Shown one piece after another: positions 58,801 to 64,000 of a stretch of 64,000 nucleotides of DNA (positions are counted from its first letter, which is position 1; each line of letters opens with the position of its first letter). Both the position numbers and the translations under genes were made by a program. The stretch comes from Liolophura sinensis (Eukaryota > Mollusca > Polyplacophora > Chitonida > Chitonidae). Under the pieces are notes generated by a model. It saw only the letters and a list, made by a program, of their open reading frames with translations, was not told where the DNA came from and searched no databases. Location of the stretch: the NCBI RefSeq assembly GCF_032854445.1, contig NC_088303.1, positions 1,991,501-2,055,500 of the forward strand, read 5' to 3'.

Positions 58801-61209
58801 TTCTCTGGTACTCCGCAGGGTTTCTCATGTGTTTTTAAGTGATGTGAAACTTTCTCTGGTGCTCCGCAGGGTTTCTCATGTGTTTTTAAGTGATGTGAAA
58901 CTTTCTCTGGTACTCCGCCAGGTTTCTCATGTGTTTTTAAGTGATGTGAAACTTTCTCTGGTACTCTGCAGGGTTTCTCATGTGTTTGTACATGGTGTGA
59001 AACTTTCTCTGGTACTCCGCCGGGTTTCTCGTGTGTTTTTAAGTGATGTGAAACTTTCTCTGGTGCTGCGCAGGGTTTCTCATGTGTTTTTGCGTGGTGT
59101 GAAACTTTCTCTTGTACTCCGCCGGGTATCTCATGTGATTTTAAGTGATGTGAAACTTTCTCTGGTGCTCCGCAGGGTTTCTCATGTGTTTTTAAGTGGT
59201 GTGAAAGTTTCTCTGGTACTCATCAGGGTTTCTCTGGTGCTCCGCAGGGTTTCTCATGTGTTTTTAAGTGGTGTGAAACTTTCTCTGGTACTCTGCCGGG
59301 TTTCTCATGTGTTTTTAAGTGATGTGAAACTTTCTCTGGTACTCATCAGGGTTTCTCATGTGTTTTTACGTGGTGTGAAACTTTCTCTGGTACTCATCAG
59401 AGTTTCCTGGTTTTTAAGTGATGTGAAACTTTCTCTGGTACTCATCAGGGTTTCTCATGTGTTTTAATGTGGTGTGAAACTTTTTCTCGTTCTCCACAGG
59501 GTTTATTTCCTCAGTAAACTTGACCACCCATCATAAAAATATTTAATATGTGGCATGTAGCATTGGTTAAATATAGACATTGATAAATATGCTGTAAATG
59601 GAGGTAATGTTATCTATGTGGGTTTGATGGTTGTGAGCTTGAAGGCCTACATATGCACCATGGTCTTCTAGAAGGAGATCAGACTTGATGTTTTCTCTAG
59701 CTTTCATTCTTGACCATTTGACCAGTGAGGTTGGGTGTTCGCATCTTGCTTTAGTTGATTTTACATCAGCTTTATATATCAGGAGTGCTGTGTCAGGCAC
59801 TATTTTTGAATTGTGGTAGTTATCTCATTTCCTCCACACGTAGACCTGACCATTATTGCAAAATAAATAAATATGACACTAAAAGAAGTTTGTTGTTTTC
59901 TTTTGTCCCAGCACTTTCTGTATGGCAGATGAGGCCGAGATGTGCTTGTATGTGTCAGTATACAACATGATTCCTGGCTTTGGGGTGAAGATCGGAGACT
60001 CAGTGGCTATCCCAGAACCTTTCCTACAGGTTGTTTCTGTTCACCACAAAGACAAGGTAAGGCTGACGGGCAACTGGTGATAACCTGAAGCGTTTGCCTC
60101 CTTTGTGCAGCAGAATGTTTATTCAGTTTAAAAGATTTGTCTTGGTTGATGTTTCCTCTAGCTTTATTTGCAGGTGGGTTCGTTATATCTGCCATACCAT
60201 ATCACTGTCTCGTTGAATGGAGATTATCTCAGTACCAAAAGTACATTCATAGTTCTGGCATCCTGTATGTGAACTAGTCTCATTAAACAGCAATCATTTA
60301 GTTAAATAAATAAATCTTATATGCACAGCGTAATACAGGGCTTACATGGAGTAAGCTCTGTCAGAGATGCATATTCCATCACAAATTTGTCTGACCCATG
60401 GATATGCCTCTCAATGCGATTTTATACACTAAATAAGCCAGAGTGTTTGGCCTTGATTACATGATATAATTACATCTCTTTACTCCATCATATAATTCTT
60501 GCTAACTTCCTTACCTCAATGCAAATCCTGCAGTACTCACTCGGCAAGGTCAAAAGGAAACATTACCGTGAATGAATGAAGGCCATGATGGTAATATTTC
60601 ACTGACATCGTAGGGTGAGAACATTATTGTGCTGTCTGAGTATAAATCATCACACGCATTCGCACAAGTCATGAGAATCAATGTGTGAACTAGCTGTTGA
60701 TCTTTAATGGTTGAGATGATGGTGAAATGATAAAAAATTAGGAGAACTTGGTCTTCAGCCAACTTGACATTCGCAGCATGTGAAAGCTGCGTTACGATTC
60801 ATCAGGTATATGTTTTGGTAATAATAGTGCTGACCTATAAGTACAGATACCTATATGTAGATGTAGATGGGTTTTTACTTTGAAATGCTATTTTGGGCTT
60901 ACTGTATTTTACCCCAAAATTAGCTGATAACTTAAGTTATTCATTTGGCCTGATTCAGGGATTTCTGTTCATCTTCACAGAAAGTGCTTTAACATTTGAT
61001 TGGATGGTACACAGCATATTTTTAGGTCAGATACAGGGTATGTTATGTATGTTGTATGTGCTTAGGAGCATCCTACTTTCGTGTTTCAGGGGTTTCACTT
61101 CCATGGCATAAGAGTGGACTCTCCCGTTGTGTTGGTGATAAATGGCCTGAAGCAAGGACTGGACAAACAAGCCCCTATGGTACTGGCTGTCAGTGCAGTC
61201 AGTGACTGA
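46779..61209 (+). CDS. TTC5: TTC5, tetratricopeptide repeat protein 5 (10 exons)
   Basis: TPR protein known in vertebrates as a p300/JMY cofactor and as the factor that recognises nascent tubulin N-termini in tubulin autoregulation. Exons: 46779-46856, 47140-47272, 47898-48109, 48930-49077, 49777-49868, 51796-51849, 52189-52335, 57539-57753, 59912-60056, 61090-61209. They total 1,344 nt, 447 residues plus stop (human about 440). N-terminal TPR region: [40 protein letters not shown], then [23 protein letters not shown] and [21 protein letters not shown]-terminal OB-fold-like region: ITVGKVV-like [30 protein letters not shown]. All phases fit. Four tandem arrays sit in its introns and 3' end. 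Exon 1 is the least certain. Confidence 0.93.
47140..47272 (+). CDS. TTC5: TTC5 exon 2
   Basis: 133 bp, acceptor GTTTCAG and donor GTGAGT. Encodes [20 protein letters not shown] to [11 protein letters not shown]; the LYxFRDxYF motif is conserved. Confidence 0.9.
47898..48109 (+). CDS. TTC5: TTC5 exon 3 (TPRs)
   Basis: 212 bp, acceptor GTTCCAG and donor GTACGT. Encodes [18 protein letters not shown] through [20 protein letters not shown] to CFTGALNY, two TPR units. Confidence 0.94.
48353..48510 (+). repeat. Dispersed repeat, copy 2
   Basis: Similar to 34418-34560 (AAACTACATTGGTTGGATTG, ACTTCACTGAAAGT, AAACATGCAAAACTTACAG). Class unknown. Confidence 0.55.
48930..49077 (+). CDS. TTC5: TTC5 exon 4
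   Basis: 148 bp, acceptor TGATTTAG and donor GTGAGT. Encodes [20 protein letters not shown] to [11 protein letters not shown]; [15 protein letters not shown] is strongly conserved. Confidence 0.94.
49777..49868 (+). CDS. TTC5: TTC5 exon 5, parent of the 36-bp array
   Basis: 92 bp, acceptor GTTTCAG, donor GCT|GTAAGT. Encodes [20 protein letters not shown] then [10 protein letters not shown]. Using this first donor gives the length expected for the family and joins the [17 protein letters not shown] exon. The last 24 bases plus GTAAGTTTACAG are repeated in the array. If a later donor were used the exon would grow by 12 residues per unit. Confidence 0.93.
49869..51213 (+). repeat. 36-bp tandem array of TTC5 exon end plus 5' splice site, open in frame
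   Basis: About 37 copies of a 36-bp unit: GTAAGTTTACAGGCCCTCAG plus TGCTTATGCACAAGCT. Each is intron start plus exon end. In the TTC5 reading frame it is open throughout ([12 protein letters not shown] repeated), ending at a stop at 51219-51221. GTAAGT is kept in all but the last unit (GTAGGT). Variants include AFEQA, AYVQA and AYVQD. One unit has a 3-base insertion that keeps the frame. Confidence 0.95.
51796..51849 (+). CDS. TTC5: TTC5 exon 6
   Basis: 54 bp, acceptor CTTTCAG and donor GTGAGT. Encodes [18 protein letters not shown], matching the SSNPDLHLNRA segment. Confidence 0.92.
51960..52115 (+). mobile_element. SINE copy (plus strand)
   Basis: Core GGTTCCCCCAGGGCTCTGCC, ATTATGCTGGCCATTGTCGT, ATAATGGAAATATTCTTGAG, ATGGCATAAAAGACCGATCA and an AATAAATAAATAAGTAA tail. 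In a TTC5 intron. The head side is degenerate. Confidence 0.75.
52189..52335 (+). CDS. TTC5: TTC5 exon 7
   Basis: 147 bp, acceptor GCTACAG and donor GTAAGT. Encodes [20 protein letters not shown] to [11 protein letters not shown] with ALEGFxRAxALDPxWPEP. Confidence 0.95.
52760..57493. repeat. 137-bp tandem array, about 34 copies, very homogeneous
   Basis: Unit includes TTCAAACTATGAATACTCAA, TAGGGTGTGTACCCTAAGTC, GGAGAGGAGAAATTTGTATG and GATGTATCTCTGTGTGCGAC. Copies differ at only a few positions (G/A in TATGG or TATAG, CCC/CCT, an occasional GTGAGG to GTAAGG). It fills a TTC5 intron and ends about 45 bases before the acceptor of exon 8. Not exon-derived as far as I can see. Confidence 0.96.
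57539..57753 (+). CDS. TTC5: TTC5 exon 8 (start of C-terminal domain)
   Basis: 215 bp, acceptor TCTTACAG, donor CCATT|GTAAGT. Encodes [18 protein letters not shown] to [17 protein letters not shown], ending two bases into a Phe codon completed by exon 9. Confidence 0.94.
57754..58530 (+). repeat. 51-bp tandem array starting at TTC5 exon 8 donor
   Basis: About 15 copies of GTAAGTGTTGCCAGGTTAGG plus CATTCAAGTAGATATCTATA plus ACAGAGCCATT. GCCATT|GTAAGTG, the exon end and donor, is repeated in each unit (two units read GTAAATG). The exon frame runs into TAA at once, so inclusion of units would truncate the protein. Confidence 0.95.
58727..59500 (+). repeat. 51-bp tandem array with acceptor-like motif
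   Basis: About 15 copies of GTTTCTCATGTGTTTTTAAG plus TGATGTGAAACTTTCTCTGG plus TACTCCGCAGG. Each unit holds a pyrimidine-rich stretch followed by CAG, like a 3' splice site. Frame stays open for 246 residues by periodicity only. It lies in the intron before TTC5 exon 9. Confidence 0.92.
59912..60056 (+). CDS. TTC5: TTC5 exon 9
   Basis: 145 bp, acceptor GTCCCAG and donor GTAAGG. Encodes [20 protein letters not shown] then [20 protein letters not shown] and [17 protein letters not shown] is conserved. Confidence 0.94.
61090..61209 (+). CDS. TTC5: TTC5 terminal exon
   Basis: 120 bp, acceptor GTTTCAG, stop TGA at 61207-61209. Encodes [20 protein letters not shown] to VLAVSAVSD. The VRVxxPxxLVVNG motif matches the family C-terminus. 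Confidence 0.9.
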   Translation, partial: GFHFHGIRVDSPVVLVINGLKQGLDKQAPMVLAVSAVSD

Positions 61210-62335
61210 GGGAGTAGCAGTGTTCTGGTACCATCAGTCACTAAAGGCATAGCAGTGTTCTGGTATCATTGGTGACTAAGGGAGTAGGAGTGTTCTGGTG
61301 CCATTGGTGACTGAAGGAGTAGGAGTGTTCTGGTGCCATCAGTGACTGCAGGAGCAGCAGTGTTCTAATTCCATCAGTGGCCTAAGGAGTAGCAGTGTTC
61401 TGGTGCCATCAGTGACTGCAGGAGCAGCAGTGTTCTAATTCCATCAGTGGCCTAAGGAGTAGCAGTGTTCTGGTGCCATCAGTGACTGCAGGAGCAGCAG
61501 TGTTCTAATTCCATCAGTGGCCGAAGGAGTAGCAGTGTTCTGGTGCCATCGGTGACTGCAGGAGCAGCAGTGTTCTAATTCCATCAGTGGCCAAAGGAGT
61601 AGCAGTGTTCTGGTGCCGTCAGTGACTGAAGAAGCAGCATTGTTCTGGTACATCAGTTACTGAAGGAATAGCTGTTTTCTGGGGCCATCTGTGACTCAAG
61701 GAGTAGCAGTGTTCTAGTTCCATCAGTGACTGAAGGAGCAGTAGTGTTCTGATACCATAGGTCAGTGATGGAGCAGCAGTGTTCTGGTACCATCAGTTAC
61801 TGAAGGAATAGCTGTTTTCTGGGGCCATCGGTGACTCAAGGAGTAGCAGTGTTCTGGTGCCATCAGTGACTGAAGAAGCAGCAGTGTTCTGATACCATAG
61901 GTCACTGATGGAGCAGCAGTGTTCTGGTACCATAGGTCACTGATGGAGCAGCAGTGTTCTGGTACCATCAGTGGCTGAAAGAACAGCAATATTCTAGCAC
62001 CATCAGTCACTGATGGACCAGCAGTGTTCTGGTACCTTCAGTGGCTGAAAGAACAGCAATATTCTAGCACCATCAGTCACTGATGGAGCAGCAGTGTTCT
62101 GGTACCATCAGTGGCTGAAAGAACAGCAATATTCTAGCACCATCAGTCACTGATGGACCAGCAGTGTTCTGGTACCTTCAGTGGCTGAAAGAACAGCAAT
62201 ATTCTAGCACCATCAGTCACTGATGGAGCAGCAGTGCTCTGGTACCGTAGATCACTGACGGAGAAGAAATGTCCTGGTACCATCAGGGGATTCAGGAATA
62301 ACAATGTGCGAAGCATGGTGCTTAGTGCAATCACA
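61197..62335 (+). repeat. 35-bp tandem array beginning at the TTC5 stop codon
   Basis: About 32 copies of a unit like CATCAGTGACTGAAGGAGCA plus GCAGTGTTCTGGTAC. The first copy is GTCAGTGACTGAGGGAG, whose TGA is the TTC5 stop, so coding end and array overlap. It lies in the presumed 3' UTR. Higher-order blocks are visible at 61,340-61,610 and 61,960-62,240. Confidence 0.92.
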
Positions 62336-63910
62336 CATGGAAATCATTTCATACCAGTCACAAAATCAGTCGCACTATAAACAACAAAGGATAGATACAC
62401 TGTATCACATCATACTGTTGTGATGTACTACATGCATGACATGTGTGAATTTACTGTTGAAACTATGCATGTTTGGACTAACCTTTTAACGGGGTCTGTG
62501 TGATAGGTCATATACATTTATCAGAGGATGGACTCTTAACCTGTGGCATAGACATTACTTGTTGCATACTTTTTGTTTTGGACAACAAATATAAAATGTC
62601 ATTGGAAAATGGAGTACAAGAGGACAATCTGTTCAGTTGTAGGTAGCATTCTGTCAGTCATGTCACAGAACTGTAAGAAAGGCGTGGACAAAATCTGTGT
62701 GGTTGGCCAGGAGTTTAAGTGGTATGGATGGGAAGATTTATTGTAGAGGACAGATGGACTACGCCCCCTGATCACAGCTCACAAATATTATCATACATCT
62801 TAAGTTTATATTCTCTTCCAAATTGAAAGAAGAGAAAAGATGTAGCTTTTCTTGATCAGCCAGGTGCCTGTTTTACTAAGCTTTTACCTGGCGTAATTGT
62901 TATGACAACATAAAGTGAAGGTATTCATGTGCATGACCATGGTAATGCACTTAGCATAGTCTTGCGACAATTTGTAAACCTCGACTAAACTATGAGGATA
63001 ATGATTTGCTTGTCAGACATCGGGCCAAGGGCAGTGGTTTGTTTTGGGCATTAATAATAACGAAAAAGTTACTTTTTCTCTGCATGCACGCAGAATATCA
63101 GCATTTTTTTTTTCTGTCCATTCAGGGTCGATATCATCTTTGTAATGTTAAGGTTGACATGGTAATTCTGTCGTATGGTGTGGCGGCACTTTTAGTTCCA
63201 TCGTTGTCAGCTTGTGCTGGGATGGATATCGTGTCCATGTCACTGTTGGCGAGGTGTTTAAATCTGTGAATTCCATTAAACTTCAGAGGAAATTATATTA
63301 AGGTTTAAAAATGAAAAGCTTTTTTGTAGTAGGTTATATTCTCTATTAAGACAAATTATACTATTTGTAGGTTTGTACATATTGTAAATATGTGTACAAA
63401 TTTTGTTTTTATCTTTACTTCACATTGTACTACAATGTTCTGGATTTCATTACATTTTCTTTCAGAAGAGAGGAAATTTTTTGTTGCGTTTGCTTTGTCT
63501 CACTGCCAATATAGCACATACAGTTTCTGTATGAAGCCCATCTGCTCAGTTCATAAACCTTTATTTTGTTCCACAAAGCCATTTTAGCCATGAAAACACT
63601 CACAATGTGAATGGACTTGTGTTCTTCACAAAGAACAGCTTTTCAGACAGTGATGCAAGGTTTGACTGAAATTTTGATGGAAAAATCATACAACTTTTGG
63701 GTGTTTGTTTTATTCTGAAAAAAATGCTTATTTATAGTTGAACCTTCATTGTTTTGTTATTTCTCTTTGAGTTTCCTGATTTGAGCCTGGTGGTTATGTG
63801 ACTACAATGAACCATGATTTACATATTGATCAGATTGTCATGTTTCTACTGGGGAATTGAACCCTGGTTTTGTGGCTAATGTTTTTTTTGATGGCTAATA
63901 TAGGAGGGTA
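62336..63910. other. Region downstream of TTC5, no gene recognised
   Basis: AT-rich unique DNA. Small open frames carry no recognisable domain. It may hold the TTC5 3' UTR end. Confidence 0.45.
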
Positions 63911-64000
63911 TCAGCCCCATTAGCACAGTTTGTAGCGCATCTGCTTCAGGAGCATTAGATCTAGGGTCAATCCTGTGTCGAGTCACACCTCAGACCTTTA
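63911..64000 (+). mobile_element. tRNA-like SINE head at window edge
   Basis: A-box-like TAGCACAGTTTG at 63921-63932 and B-box-like GGGTCAATCCT at 63964-63974, spaced as in tRNA-derived promoters. There is no clean cloverleaf, so a SINE head is more likely than a functional tRNA. The head differs from the SINE at 27,251-27,346, so this may be a second family. Truncated by the window end. Confidence 0.5.

Noticed and set aside
58727-59467. 246-codon open frame
   Set aside because: Pure 51-bp repeat inside a TTC5 intron; frame openness follows from the period.
63911-64000. A functional tRNA gene
   Set aside because: A- and B-box-like blocks exist but no acceptor stem pairing could be found; a SINE head is simpler.

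Overview
This is a window of an animal nuclear genome. Every real gene is cut by GT/AG introns, the base composition is AT-rich, and the DNA is full of SINEs and long tandem arrays. The proteins are ordinary metazoan orthologues. The tRNA-headed SINE with a shared core and (AAAT)n tail, and the Gypsy element with one Gag-Pol frame, suggest a lophotrochozoan, most likely a mollusc. That placement is inference.

Layout. LDHD (mitochondrial D-lactate dehydrogenase, minus strand) occupies about 870-22,133. Seven coding exons are visible; the 3' exons lie beyond the left edge and the first exon was not found. Its introns hold five tandem arrays and an intact 4.9-kb Gypsy retrotransposon with identical LTRs (7,420-12,310). 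Between LDHD and the next gene is a three-level nest at 24,627-27,362: a SINE, split by a solo-LTR-like element, itself split by a 1.75-kb segment with an 84-bp perfect duplication. ANKAR (ankyrin/armadillo protein, plus strand) runs from about 27.7 to 36.1 kb, with a promoter X-box and one frameshift in its large exon. CIAO2B (cytosolic Fe-S targeting factor, minus strand, 42,897-45,487) and TTC5 (TPR protein, plus strand, 46,779-61,209) are divergent and about 1.3 kb apart. The assembled TTC5 model is 447 codons and CIAO2B 157 codons, both close to the human lengths.

Main observation. Six tandem arrays (periods 54, 87, 76, 36, 51 and 35 bp), spread over three unrelated genes, begin at the 3' boundary of a coding exon and extend only downstream in the direction of transcription. 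In the clearest cases each unit is a copy of the exon end plus the authentic 5' splice site. In LDHD about 63 units repeat half an exon plus its donor. In TTC5 about 37 units repeat an exon end plus GTAAGT and stay open in frame for over 1.3 kb. A 3'-terminal exon (CIAO2B) has a diverged array of the same kind, and in TTC5 an array starts at the stop codon. I interpret this as repeated seeding of minisatellites at exon ends, giving rows of decoy or alternative 5' splice sites.

The genes are housekeeping genes with no obvious shared pathway, so the interest lies in the repeat architecture, not in a gene cluster.
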